Notes under the pieces: model-generated | Seen by the model: the letters and a program-made list of their open reading frames with translations, nothing else | What the model was told of the DNA's origin: nothing | The model's database searches: none | Position numbers and translations under genes: made by a program | Part shown: one piece after another, positions 15,205 through 23,539 of the stretch | Layout of the letters: each line of letters starts with the position of its first letter | Numbering within the stretch: position 1 is the stretch's first letter | DNA from: Pseudomonas koreensis | GTDB taxonomy: Bacteria; Pseudomonadota; Gammaproteobacteria; Pseudomonadales; Pseudomonadaceae | Length of the DNA: 64,000 nucleotides | Reading direction: 5' to 3' | Assembly (NCBI RefSeq): GCF_025447595.1 | Contig: NZ_JAOEJU010000026.1 | Coordinates: 19,860-83,859, forward strand

Positions 15205-15996
15205 TCACTGAGCCGCGGGTACGGCGATCCATTCGCTCAGGACTTTCTGGTATTTGCCGTTGACTTTGCTCAGGTGCAGCCACTGGTCGACGTAGAGTTT
15301 CCAGCTGATGTCATCGCGCGGCAGCAGGTAGGCTTTTTCGCCGTATTGCATGAACTGGCTCGGGTTGACGGCGCATAGGCCGGGTTTGAGTTTCTGTTGG
15401 TAGAGGGCTTCGGAGGCGTCGGTGATCATCACGTCGGCTTTGTTGTCGAGCAGTTGTTCGAAGATGGTCACGTTGTCGTGCAACGCCAGTTGCGCCTTGG
15501 GCAGGAAGGCGTGGACGAAGGCTTCGTTGGTGCCGCCGGCGGGTTCGACCAGGCGCACGTTGGGCTGGTTGATCTGGTCGATGGTCTGGTATTTGGACTG
15601 GTCGGCGCAGCGCACCAGCGGGATCTTGCCGTCGACGTCGAGGGTGTTGCTGAAGAAGGCTTTTTTCTGGCGTTCGAGGGTCACTGAGATGCCGCCGACG
15701 CCGATGTCGCATTTGCCGGCCTGCATGTCCGGCATCAGGGTTTTCCAGGTGGTCTGCACCCATTCGACCTTGACGCCGAGGCTGTCGGCCAGGGATTGCG
15801 CCATGGCGATGTCGATGCCTTCGAAGCCGCCGTCCGGGCGTTTGAAGGTGTAGGGCTTGTAGTCGCCGGTGGTGCAGACGCGCAACTGGCCTTGTTGCTG
15901 AACGGTGTCGAGGTGCGAGGCCGGTTCTTGTGCCTGGGCGGCGCCGGCCATGGCCAGCAGGCCGCAGAAGATCATCGTGCTTTTTGGAATTGTCAT
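15205..15996 (-). CDS. PheC-like cyclohexadienyl dehydratase / periplasmic solute-binding protein
   Basis: 263 residues from the ATG at 15996, where a signal peptide begins (MIFCGLLAMAGAAQA). The mature protein is a type II periplasmic binding fold: LRVCTTGDYKPYTF, GFEGIDIAMAQSLADSLG, CDIGVGGISVTLERQKKAFFS, PAGGTNEAF, DNVTIFEQLLDNKADVMITDASEA and AYLLPRDD. These stretches correspond closely to periplasmic cyclohexadienyl dehydratase PheC of P. aeruginosa, an enzyme that evolved from amino-acid-binding proteins and makes phenylpyruvate from prephenate. A pure solute-binding role cannot be excluded, but no permease or ATPase genes lie beside it, which favours a stand-alone enzyme. The frame stays open upstream to 16530, but that extension overlaps copD and lacks gene character. 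Confidence 0.75.
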   Translation of the reverse strand: MTIPKSTMIFCGLLAMAGAAQAQEPASHLDTVQQQGQLRVCTTGDYKPYTFKRPDGGFEGIDIAMAQSLADSLGVKVEWVQTTWKTLMPDMQAGKCDIGVGGISVTLERQKKAFFSNTLDVDGKIPLVRCADQSKYQTIDQINQPNVRLVEPAGGTNEAFVHAFLPKAQLALHDNVTIFEQLLDNKADVMITDASEALYQQKLKPGLCAVNPSQFMQYGEKAYLLPRDDISWKLYVDQWLHLSKVNGKYQKVLSEWIAVPAAQ

Positions 15997-16055
15997 GGAG
16001 ATCGGGCTTGTGCAGTGGGAGTGCGGGCCAGTGTAGTGAATGCGTTTGCCGGGTG

Positions 16056-16919
16056 TCATCCCGGCTCCGGGCTCAACGTGCCCAGCCACGCCACCAGTCC
16101 CACGATCAACAGCGCAATCACCAGCTCCAATGCCACGCTGCGGCGCAAGGCGTTGGCCGCCACTTGATGCTGCCCGGCGCGCAACGATTGTTCGAGCAAC
16201 GGCCCGAGGTGAAAGCGGTTCAACGCGGCCAGCACCAGCATGCCCCCGAACAATACAACCTTGATCGCCAGCAGAATGCCGTAGGTGCCGAGCAGGATTT
16301 CGCCCAGTGTCGGGCCGACGATGTACAGGTAATTCGCCACGCCGGTTAGCGAGAGGATCAGCACAATCGCCGCGCCGACGCCTTCGAAGCGTTTGACGGA
16401 GTCGGCCAGCGAACGAATGCGCGCCTCGCTGCACAGTGCATTGAGCCGCGACATCAAGATCAACGCGAGCATCGCGCCCAGCCACGCACCCGCCGCGAGC
16501 AGGTGCAGGATGTCGCTGAGCAGATGCCACGCGTTATCCATCGCGCCGTGTCCGCTCCAAGCCAGAGAGGCGAGGGCGACGGCGCCGGCGATCGATGCCT
16601 GCCACAATCCCGGCCAGATCATCACGGTGATCAGCGCAATCATCCGCAGCGACCACGCCAGCCCGACGTCGGTTTCCAGCACCATCATTTGCAGGTGCGG
16701 CCACAGAGCCGCGAATTGCGTTTCGCCACTCATGGCGCGGGTCATCAGCACCAGTCCCGCTACTGACAGCAGTGCCCCGATCAACGCCATCCCGCGCAGC
16801 ATCGGCCGAAACCGCAGTACCGCGTCAACGCTGTACAGGCCAAATAGCGCGAGCCCGAACAACAGCAGCAAATCCAAATACAACACCAGACGCAGGAGGA
16901 TGTTGATCAGTTCGGCCAT
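16056..16919 (-). CDS. copD: Copper resistance membrane protein CopD
   Basis: 287 residues with eight predicted hydrophobic helices (first LVLYLDLLLLFGLALFGLYSV) as in CopD/YcnJ proteins. A few conserved polar residues sit in the helices (SWSLRMIALIT, WSGHGAMDNAWHLLSDILHLLAAGAWLGA) with His pairs suited to copper. It lies three bases after copC, the usual pairing; CopC and CopD together are thought to bring copper into the cytoplasm. Last gene of the copABCD operon here. Confidence 0.88.
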   Translation of the reverse strand: MAELINILLRLVLYLDLLLLFGLALFGLYSVDAVLRFRPMLRGMALIGALLSVAGLVLMTRAMSGETQFAALWPHLQMMVLETDVGLAWSLRMIALITVMIWPGLWQASIAGAVALASLAWSGHGAMDNAWHLLSDILHLLAAGAWLGAMLALILMSRLNALCSEARIRSLADSVKRFEGVGAAIVLILSLTGVANYLYIVGPTLGEILLGTYGILLAIKVVLFGGMLVLAALNRFHLGPLLEQSLRAGQHQVAANALRRSVALELVIALLIVGLVAWLGTLSPEPG

Positions 16920-16922
16920 CGC

Positions 16923-17297
16923 TCACTTCACTTTGAACGTAACGTTGCCGGTGATCGGGTGCGTGTCCGACGACACCGCGCGCCATTCGACCTTGTAGCT
17001 GCCGGCCGGCAAGGGCGAGAGCGGGGTGACGAGCATGGTTTTCGGGTCGCTGCCGGCGCTGACTTTGGCCTTCATCGGCATCGGCGAATGAGCCATGCCG
17101 GGCATTTCGGTCATCACCAGTTTGGCGCCGGAGAACTGGGTCAGCAGGTCCTCCGAAAAACGCAGTTCGATCTTGCCGGGTGCCGCGTCGTCGGCACCTT
17201 CGGCCGGGGTCGACGACAGCAGTTTCGGATGGGCCTGGGCCAGGGTGCTGAAAAGCAAACCGCTGGCGAGGACGAGGGAGATTTTCAATGTGCGCAT
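16923..17297 (-). CDS. copC: Periplasmic copper-binding protein CopC
   Basis: 124 residues from the ATG at 17297, preceded by AGAGG and followed by a signal peptide ending LAQA. The mature protein begins HPKLLSSTPAEG, giving the N-terminal His that binds Cu(II) in CopC, and contains the Met-rich loop MTEMPGMAHSPMPMKAK for Cu(I) and the end SSDTHPITGNVTFKV with another conserved His. Size and fold match the family. An upstream in-frame ATG at 17333 would precede the signal peptide by twelve residues and is unlikely. Confidence 0.92.
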   Translation of the reverse strand: MRTLKISLVLASGLLFSTLAQAHPKLLSSTPAEGADDAAPGKIELRFSEDLLTQFSGAKLVMTEMPGMAHSPMPMKAKVSAGSDPKTMLVTPLSPLPAGSYKVEWRAVSSDTHPITGNVTFKVK

Positions 17298-17323
17298 GCA
17301 AGACCTCTGTTTTTTGATGGGAT

Positions 17324-18181
17324 TCAGAACCACAGCCGCACGCCGAGGACGAGTCGCGCTTCGCTGCGATCCTCGCTTTCTTCCCGTGCGTAATCGGCGG
17401 TTTGGCCGTAGGTGCGGTTCCAGGTCACGCCGATGTAGGGCGCGAATTCGCGGCGGATTTCATAGCGCAGACGCAGTCCGGCTTCGGTGTTCGCGAGGCC
17501 CGAACCGATCCCGCGTTGCGGATCGTTTTTGCCGTAGACGTTGAGTTCGGCGGTGGGCTGCAGGATCAGGCGATTGGTCAGCAGGATGTCGTAGTCACCC
17601 TCCAGCCGCAGCGCGCTCTGGCCGTTTTCGCCGAGGAATGCCGTGGCTTCGGCTTCGAAGTTGTACAGCGCCATGCCCTGCAGGCCGAACGCGGCCCAGG
17701 TTTGCGGGGCGCCGGGTTTGAAGTCCTGGCGCACGCCGCTGACCACGTCCCACCACGGCGAAATCGCGTGGCCCCACAGCGCCTGGATCTCCGCGTCTTC
17801 GGTCTTGCCGTTGCTGCGTTCGCCCTCGGAGCGCAGCCACAGGCGATCGATGTCGTCGCCTATCCAGCCGGACAAATCCCAGGCCAGGGTGCTGGCGTCG
17901 TCGGCGTCCTGCCATTCGAGTTTGTCGGCGAGGAAGTAAGTGTTGATGGCGCTGTCGTGGACCTGATGCCCGGCGTGGCTGGTGAACACGGCGGCGCGGT
18001 CGGAGTCGGTCAGCGCCGGGATCAGCGTGCGGCTTTCGGTCGGCGCGGCGGGCTGCATCATCCCGTCGTCCATACTTTGCATATCCCCCATCTGGCTGTG
18101 GTCCATGCCCTGCATGTCACTGGTGGCGAACGCCGAAGACAGCGACAGGAGTGACAACGAAAACGCGGCAAATCGAGTCAT
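17324..18181 (-). CDS. copB: Outer-membrane copper resistance protein CopB
   Basis: 285 residues from the ATG at 18181, which has GAGG nine bases upstream; an ATG at 18196 overlaps the copA stop and is an alternative. After the signal peptide comes a Met/His-rich stretch (MQGMDHSQMGDMQSMDDGMM) for copper binding, then a barrel-like domain (WDLSGWIGDDIDRLWLRSEGER, GVRQDFKPG, LRLRYEIRREFAPYIGV) ending in Phe, as in CopB/PcoB. It acts at the outer membrane in sequestering or exporting copper. Confidence 0.92.
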   Translation of the reverse strand: MTRFAAFSLSLLSLSSAFATSDMQGMDHSQMGDMQSMDDGMMQPAAPTESRTLIPALTDSDRAAVFTSHAGHQVHDSAINTYFLADKLEWQDADDASTLAWDLSGWIGDDIDRLWLRSEGERSNGKTEDAEIQALWGHAISPWWDVVSGVRQDFKPGAPQTWAAFGLQGMALYNFEAEATAFLGENGQSALRLEGDYDILLTNRLILQPTAELNVYGKNDPQRGIGSGLANTEAGLRLRYEIRREFAPYIGVTWNRTYGQTADYAREESEDRSEARLVLGVRLWF

Positions 18182-18192
18182 GGTCGGCGTCC

Positions 18193-19896
18193 TCATTCTT
18201 CCACCCGCACTTCGCGGAACATGCCCATTTCCATGTGGTACAGGAGATGGCAGTGATAGGCCCAACGGCCGAGCGCATCGGCGGTCACGCGGTAACTGCG
18301 GCGGGTGCCGGGCGGCATGTCGATGGTGTGTTTGCGCACCTGGAAGTCGCCGTTTTCGTCTTCCAGATCGCTCCACATGCCGTGCAGGTGAATGGGGTGG
18401 GTCATCATCGTGTCGTTGACCAGCACCAGGCGGATGCGCTCGCCGTACTTCAAACGCAGAGGCTCGGCGTCGGAGAACTTGATGCCGTTGAACGACCAGG
18501 CGAATTTCTCCATATGGCCGGTGAGGTGCAGCTCGAGGGTGCGGCTCGGGTCGCGGCCGTCCGGGTCTTCGAAGGGGCTGCGCAGGTCGGCGTAGGTCAG
18601 CACGCGGCGACCGTTGTTGCGCAGGCCGAGGCCAGGATCGTCGAGTTTCGCGGCCGTGGTCATGGCTTGCATGTCCACCAATGGATTGTCCTTTTCGCTG
18701 TCGGGGTGCGACTGCATCGGGCCCATGTTCATGCTCGAGTGATCCATGCTGCTCATGTCCATCGAGCCATGATCCATGCCGCCCATGCCCATGTCGTCCA
18801 TGGTCACCAGCGGGCGCGGGTCCAGCGCCGGCACCGGGGCCGACAATCCGGCGCGGGCGGCGAGGGTGCCACGGGCGTAACCGGTGCGGTCCATGGCCTG
18901 GGCGAACAGGGTGTAGGCGTCGGCGGCGGGCTCGACGATCACGTCATAGGTTTCCGCCACGGCGATGCGCAACTCGTCGACGCTGACCGGTTTGACGTGC
19001 AGGCCGTCGGCGGCGACCACGGTCATTTTCAAGCCGGGGATGCGCACGTCGAAGTAGGTCATGGCCGAGCCGTTGATCAGCCGCAGCCGCAGTTTTTCGC
19101 CGGGGCGGAACAGGCCGGTCCAGTTGTTATCCGGGGCGTGGCCGTTCATCAGGAAGGTGTACGTGGCGCCGCTGACATCGGCGATGTCGGTGGGATTCAT
19201 CTTCATCTGCGCCCACATCGTGCGATCGGCGACGGTGGCGCCCCAGCCTTTTTCGCCGACATCGTGGATGAAGTCGCCGACGGTGCGCTTGTGGAAGTTG
19301 TAGTAGTCAGACTGCTTTTTCAGGGTTTTCATCAGGCTGGCCGGGTCTTCGTCGGTCCAGTCGCTGAGCATCACCACATGCTCGCGGTCGTACTGGAACG
19401 GCTCCGGTTCCCGGGCGTCGATCACCAGCGGCCCGTAGACGCCGGCCTGCTCCTGCAAGCCGGAATGGCTGTGATACCAGTAGGTGCCGTGCTGGCGAAC
19501 CTTGAACTGGTAGACGTACACGCCACCCGGCTCGATGCCCTTGAAACTCAGGCCCGGCACGCCGTCCATGTTGGCCGGCAGCAGAATGCCGTGCCAATGG
19601 ATCGACGTGCTGTCCTTCAGTCGGTTGCGCACCCGCAGCGTCACGGTATCGCCTTCGCGCCAGCGCAGCAGCGGGCCGGGCAGGCTGCCGTTGATGGTCA
19701 TCGCGGTGCGAGGTTGGCCGGTGAAGTTGACCGGGGTTTCGCCGATGAACAGCTCGAAGTCGGTGCCGCTTAACTCGTTCACCTGGCCGGGGCTGTTCAA
19801 GGCCCAGACCGGCGTGCGCCACAGGCCGAGGCCGCCGAGCAGACTGCCGGCGGCGAGGCCTTTGACGAAGGTGCGTCTTGAGGTGGTGGAAGGCAT
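18193..19896 (-). CDS. copA: Copper resistance multicopper oxidase CopA
   Basis: 567 residues. The N-terminus is a twin-arginine signal (SRRTFVKGLAAGSLLGG), consistent with export of a folded copper enzyme. All multicopper oxidase motifs are visible: HWHGILLP, YHSHSGLQEQAG, then near the C-terminus MTHPIHLHGMW and YHCHLLYHMEMGM with the type 1 copper ligands. Between them is a Met-rich insertion (MDDMGMGGMDHGSMDMSSMD) typical of CopA/PcoA. It oxidises Cu(I) in the periplasm. First gene of copABCD; a CopR-like operator lies about 75 bases upstream. No copRS two-component pair is next to the operon. Confidence 0.95.
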   Translation of the reverse strand: MPSTTSRRTFVKGLAAGSLLGGLGLWRTPVWALNSPGQVNELSGTDFELFIGETPVNFTGQPRTAMTINGSLPGPLLRWREGDTVTLRVRNRLKDSTSIHWHGILLPANMDGVPGLSFKGIEPGGVYVYQFKVRQHGTYWYHSHSGLQEQAGVYGPLVIDAREPEPFQYDREHVVMLSDWTDEDPASLMKTLKKQSDYYNFHKRTVGDFIHDVGEKGWGATVADRTMWAQMKMNPTDIADVSGATYTFLMNGHAPDNNWTGLFRPGEKLRLRLINGSAMTYFDVRIPGLKMTVVAADGLHVKPVSVDELRIAVAETYDVIVEPAADAYTLFAQAMDRTGYARGTLAARAGLSAPVPALDPRPLVTMDDMGMGGMDHGSMDMSSMDHSSMNMGPMQSHPDSEKDNPLVDMQAMTTAAKLDDPGLGLRNNGRRVLTYADLRSPFEDPDGRDPSRTLELHLTGHMEKFAWSFNGIKFSDAEPLRLKYGERIRLVLVNDTMMTHPIHLHGMWSDLEDENGDFQVRKHTIDMPPGTRRSYRVTADALGRWAYHCHLLYHMEMGMFREVRVEE

Positions 19897-19968
19897 GCGC
19901 TGGAAGTCCCCGTTTGACCAATGACGGGGAGGCTAACCAGCGGCAGCTTTCAGCTGGCTGAGGGGCGG

Positions 19969-19983
19969 ATTACAGTTGTGTCA
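19969..19983 (-). promoter_or_regulatory. CopR-like operator (cop box) before copA
   Basis: On the minus strand TGACA-CAAC-TGTAAT, an inverted repeat that fits the TGACAnnnnTGTNAT pattern of CopR/CusR sites, 73 bases upstream of the copA start. It touches the last codon of the azoreductase gene. Confidence 0.6.
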
Positions 19984-20628
19984 GGTTCGGCGGGTCAGGT
20001 CGTCCGCCAGGTCTCTTGCCTGTTGCGAGGCGGCATCCCGCGAATCACGATCTACTTCTTCACCGAAGATCGTTTTCTCGACAATCAGCGCGTGTACATC
20101 GCTGACGCCGATGAATTCCAGCCACGCTTCCACGTACGGTTTCTGAAAGTCGAAACGCTCGGCCGGCGTGCTCGACTGCGCGGAAAAATCCATCCCCCGC
20201 GCATAGGTCACAACGGCTTGCCTGCCTTGCAGCAAACCGCGCAACCCGCGCTCCGGATCGAAGCTGAAGAGGATGTCTTTCTGCGACACCAGGTCGATGA
20301 AGTGCTTGAGCTTGTAGGGAATGCTGAAATTCCACAGCGGTACCGAAAACACCAGCACATCGGCCCGGTACAGGTGGGCGGCGAGGTCTTCGAGGGTTCG
20401 CCAGGCCGATTGTTGCGATGGCGTCAGCGGCGTTCCACTCAGGCCGGCGTACTTGGCGTTCATCGCGTCTTCGTCGAATTCCGGCAGTTGCAGGCTCCAT
20501 AAATCGAGCGTGCTGACATGGGTATCCGGGGCATTTTGCCGATAGCGCTCGATGAAACGCTGCGCCACTTCCATGGACGCTGAGCGTTGTTTGCGGGGAG
20601 AGCATTCGATGTGCAGAAGGGTGGTCAC
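19981..20628 (-). CDS. azoR: FMN-dependent NADH-azoreductase / quinone reductase
   Basis: 215 residues from a GTG at 20628 with GAGG six bases upstream; longer in-frame starts (to 20703) have no ribosome binding site and precede the first conserved strand. The flavodoxin-like fold is plain: LLHIECSPRKQRSAS (FMN phosphate loop), DVLVFSVPLWNFSIPYKLKHFIDLV (FMN isoalloxazine contact), and AVVTYARGMDF. AzoR reduces quinones and azo compounds by two electrons. It is divergent from the LysR gene at 20730, which probably regulates it. Confidence 0.85.
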   Translation of the reverse strand: MTTLLHIECSPRKQRSASMEVAQRFIERYRQNAPDTHVSTLDLWSLQLPEFDEDAMNAKYAGLSGTPLTPSQQSAWRTLEDLAAHLYRADVLVFSVPLWNFSIPYKLKHFIDLVSQKDILFSFDPERGLRGLLQGRQAVVTYARGMDFSAQSSTPAERFDFQKPYVEAWLEFIGVSDVHALIVEKTIFGEEVDRDSRDAASQQARDLADDLTRRT

Positions 20629-20729
20629 GGTTGGCCTCGACGTTCGGGTGGGATAGGCGAGGCATTGCAACATAGCTGTCTTCTCACTATAAATCGTAAA
20701 CATTCAATCCATTGATTACGAATCAAACT

Positions 20730-21584
20730 ATGTTCGACGCCCTGTTGTTGAAGACTTTTGTCACCGTTGTCGACGAGGACGGCTTCAGTCGTGCCGCCGA
20801 AAAACTTCATCTGACCCAATCGGCGGTCAGCGGCCATCTGCGGCGGCTGGAAGAACAGATCGGCAAGCCGCTGCTCAAGCGCACCACACGCTCCCAGCAA
20901 TTGACGGCTGATGGCGAACGGTTGATCGCCTACGCGCGCACGATTCTGGCGCTGAATCGCGATGCCTGGGCGCAGCTCACGCGCACGCCGTTTGAGGGGC
21001 GGGTGCGGATTGGCGTGTCGGAGGACTTTGTCGAGCCACGGCTGTTGCGGGCGTTGCAGGATTGCGCGGCACAGCATCCAGGGATGCAGATCGATGTGCA
21101 GGTGAATATTCCCGGCACGTTACTGAGCCAGATGAAGCAGGGCGATCTGGAGCTGGTCATCGGTTCGTTGTGCGAGACGCGCGAGCCGGGCCTGTTGCTC
21201 TGGCAGGAACCGCTGGTGTGGGCGTGGTCGGCGCAGCCGGTCGCTCAATTGCCGACACCGTTGCCGCTGGCGCTGTTCCCCGAGCCTTGTCCGTATCGTG
21301 AAGCGGCGCTGACTCGCCTGGCCCAGGCTGGCATCGCCCAGCGCACCGCCATGCTTTGCACCAGCACTGCCGGTTTGCGCGCCGCTGCGTTAGCTGGATT
21401 CGCGGTGGCGCCGATGGCCGCCAGTCAGTTGGGGCCGGGGCTGGCGGCGCTCGGTACGGACTTGGGTTTGCCGACATTGCCGGAAGCCGAGTTTCGCCTG
21501 TTCACCGCCAGTCACGCGGACCCGCAGATGATCGAAGCGGTTTCACGAGTGATCGTCGACCATTGCTCGGCGCGGCGGCAGTAA
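20730..21584 (+). CDS. LysR family transcriptional regulator
   Basis: 284 residues. The N-terminal winged helix-turn-helix is LLLKTFVTVVDEDGFSRAAEKLHLTQSAVSGHLRRLEEQIG; the rest is the periplasmic-binding-like effector domain beginning VRIGVSEDF. It is divergent from azoR with 101 bases between the starts, where LysR regulators normally bind to control both genes. Effector unknown. Confidence 0.88.
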   Translation: MFDALLLKTFVTVVDEDGFSRAAEKLHLTQSAVSGHLRRLEEQIGKPLLKRTTRSQQLTADGERLIAYARTILALNRDAWAQLTRTPFEGRVRIGVSEDFVEPRLLRALQDCAAQHPGMQIDVQVNIPGTLLSQMKQGDLELVIGSLCETREPGLLLWQEPLVWAWSAQPVAQLPTPLPLALFPEPCPYREAALTRLAQAGIAQRTAMLCTSTAGLRAAALAGFAVAPMAASQLGPGLAALGTDLGLPTLPEAEFRLFTASHADPQMIEAVSRVIVDHCSARRQ

Positions 21585-21590
21585 CGGTTC

Positions 21591-22073
21591 CTACAAGCCG
21601 AGGCCTTCCTGAACCACCAACAGCAGGTTGTTTTCCGTCAACGCAATCGCATCCAGCTGTTGCCCGGTCTCAAGCGTCTGCAACCACCAATGGCTTTCGC
21701 CATGTTCATCGACCGTGCGCAGCAACGATGCTTCGCGCCCCGGCAGGACGATTTGCACGCGCCCCGAGCCGTCCTCGGTGAAACGGGCGATGGGGTCGAA
21801 CGTCAGGCTGTGATGGTTGGCTTCGATGATCAACTGGTCGATGGCGTAGTCGTGGGTCTCGCCATCCGGCGAACTTTCGCAAACATGGGTAGGATTTCGC
21901 CGAATCTTCAGGCCTACCTCGGTGACCGGTTGCAACCAGCCCTCGATGCGGTGATACAAGGCGTAGACCTGAGCCGGCCAGCAATCGATCTCCAGTTCGG
22001 CGCAGGTGATTTCGTCAGCATGGGTGTGCCGGGTTTGTTTGAGTTTCGCGGCGAGTTCGTCTGCTTTACTCAT
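21591..22073 (-). CDS. Hypothetical cytoplasmic protein, 160 residues
   Basis: Start chosen at 22073 because AGGGAA lies seven bases before it. No family recognised. It has a helical N-terminus (KADELAAKLKQTRHTHADEITCAELEIDCWPAQVYALYHRIEGWL), then short strands with charged turns (IRRNPTHVCE, DYAIDQLIIEANHHSLTFDPIARFTEDG, VQIVLPG), ending LLLVVQEGLGL. No signal peptide or membrane helix. It converges on the LysR gene, leaving only six bases between them, and is divergent from the RNase T2 gene. Confidence 0.65.
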   Translation of the reverse strand: MSKADELAAKLKQTRHTHADEITCAELEIDCWPAQVYALYHRIEGWLQPVTEVGLKIRRNPTHVCESSPDGETHDYAIDQLIIEANHHSLTFDPIARFTEDGSGRVQIVLPGREASLLRTVDEHGESHWWLQTLETGQQLDAIALTENNLLLVVQEGLGL

Positions 22074-22238
22074 GTCGGTTCCCTGTGGTGATTTCAACAT
22101 CATCGTAGTCCTTTCAAAGTAATGCAGGTTTTGCCCTGCGTCATGCGCTTGCAACACATGCATGACTCAATCAGCGTCTGGCCAAGTGATGGTCAGACCA
22201 CAGAAACCACGGACGCACGCGTCCCAGGGAACGGGAAC

Positions 22239-22898
22239 ATGAAAAAGCTTTTTACAATTATGGCGCTGATTGCGCTGACGGTCGGTAGCATCGGCCTGAG
22301 TTCGGCACGCCAGTCGTCCGCCAGCAAGGCGGAATCGGTGGCGGGGGTATTCGATTACTACCTGCTGACGCTGTCCTGGTCGCCGACCTTTTGCCTGACC
22401 CACAAGGACGACCCGCAATGCACTGGCAAAGGTTACGGTTTTGTCCTGCATGGCCTGTGGCCGCAATACGCCAAGGGCGGCTGGCCGGAGTCCTGCCCGC
22501 CGCTGACCAACCTGTCTGCCGCCGAAACGGCCAAAGGCCTGACGCTGTTCCCGACCAAAAAACTGCTCGATCACGAATGGAGCAAGCACGGCACCTGCAG
22601 CGGCCTCGGCGCGATGGGCTATCTGGACGAAGCGGACAAGGCTGTGGCGGCGGTGAACATCCCGCAAGAGCTGCAACCATTCAGTAGCTCTTATTACTTC
22701 GAAGCGCAGGAAATTGCCGACCTGTTCCGCAAGAGCAATCCGGGCATCCCGTCAGACGGCATCGCCGTGATCTGCAACGGCCCGGAACTCTCGGAAGTGC
22801 GCGTGTGCATGGGCAAAGACCTGCAATTCGGCGCCTGCGGCAAGGGCGTGAAAACCCAGTGCCGGGCGGGGGATATTCGAGTGCCGCCGTCGCGTTGA
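22239..22898 (+). CDS. Ribonuclease T2 family protein (RNase I type)
   Basis: 219 residues with a signal peptide (LFTIMALIALTVGSIGLSSA). Both T2 active-site blocks are present: CAS1 as GFVLHGLWPQY and CAS2 as LDHEWSKHGTCSG, supplying the catalytic His and Glu/Lys. Several Cys can form the usual disulfides. Expected to be a periplasmic or secreted endoribonuclease with little base preference. A strong terminator lies directly downstream, so the gene is monocistronic. Confidence 0.93.
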   Translation: MKKLFTIMALIALTVGSIGLSSARQSSASKAESVAGVFDYYLLTLSWSPTFCLTHKDDPQCTGKGYGFVLHGLWPQYAKGGWPESCPPLTNLSAAETAKGLTLFPTKKLLDHEWSKHGTCSGLGAMGYLDEADKAVAAVNIPQELQPFSSSYYFEAQEIADLFRKSNPGIPSDGIAVICNGPELSEVRVCMGKDLQFGACGKGVKTQCRAGDIRVPPSR

Positions 22899-22923
22899 CC
22901 GGAACGGTTACCGGTCATAAAAA

Positions 22924-22955
22924 ACAGGCGCCTTTTCAGGCGCCTGTTTTTTTTT
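22924..22955 (+). terminator. Rho-independent terminator after RNase T2 gene
   Basis: ACAGGCGCCT, loop TTTC, AGGCGCCTGT and a run of nine T. Confidence 0.95.
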
Positions 22956-23038
22956 GCAATCGGGTTTGATCAATGGAAGGACTTTGTTCATGCTGCGCGC
23001 CCCACGGATGATGACGCGATACTGCAAGGAGCTTTTTC

Positions 23039-23536
23039 ATGAGCGGAAAACCCGCTGCCCGAGTGACCGACCCGACCGCTTGCCCATTGCCGGGGCATGG
23101 CACCAACCCGATTGTCAGCGGTTCACCGAATGTGAATTTCGACGGGCTGCCCGCTGCGCGAATGACCGACAAGTCGGCGTGCGGCAGTCCGATTACCGGT
23201 GGCGTTGCCTCGACGGTTTTTATCAATGGCCTGAACGCCGCCACCCTGGACAGTACCGGTGGGCATGGGAATGTGGTCATCGGTGGATCTGGCACCGTGA
23301 TCATCGGCGATACCGTGGTGAACGCCCCTTTCAGCGGCCTGCTGCCAATGCCGGTGCACTTCACCGACAAGTTGCAGTTGGTGAACGACACGACCGGCGA
23401 ACCGATGCCGAATCATCCGTACATGATTCAGCGCGCGGACGGTCGGATGGAGCATGGCGTGTCTGACGCCGCCGGTTTTACCCACACGATCAGTTCGCAT
23501 CTTCCTGAAACCATCAAACTGTTTCTGGAGGAATGA
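23039..23536 (+). CDS. PAAR domain protein with C-terminal extension (type VI secretion spike)
   Basis: 165 residues; AAGGAG precedes the ATG. Residues 1-95 are a PAAR domain: AARVTDPTACPLPGHGTNPIVSGSPNVNFDGLPAARMTDKSACG, then VVIGGSGTVIIGD, with the His and Cys that bind the zinc at the needle tip. About 65 residues follow that are not part of PAAR (HFTDKLQLVNDTTGEPMPNHPYMIQRADG), resembling short prePAAR-linker or adaptor extensions that dock an effector. It is followed three bases later by the lipase-like gene, so it probably carries that protein on a VgrG spike. No vgrG or structural T6SS gene lies in the window. Confidence 0.88.
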   Translation: MSGKPAARVTDPTACPLPGHGTNPIVSGSPNVNFDGLPAARMTDKSACGSPITGGVASTVFINGLNAATLDSTGGHGNVVIGGSGTVIIGDTVVNAPFSGLLPMPVHFTDKLQLVNDTTGEPMPNHPYMIQRADGRMEHGVSDAAGFTHTISSHLPETIKLFLEE

Positions 23537-23539
23537 AGC

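Noticed and set aside
15997..16530. Upstream extension of the PheC-like frame
   Set aside because: It overlaps copD and its translation is Arg/Ala-rich noise; the signal peptide starts at 15996.
18151..19773. 540-codon plus-strand ORF opposite copA
   Set aside because: Antisense of copA, whose copper-ligand motifs are unambiguous.
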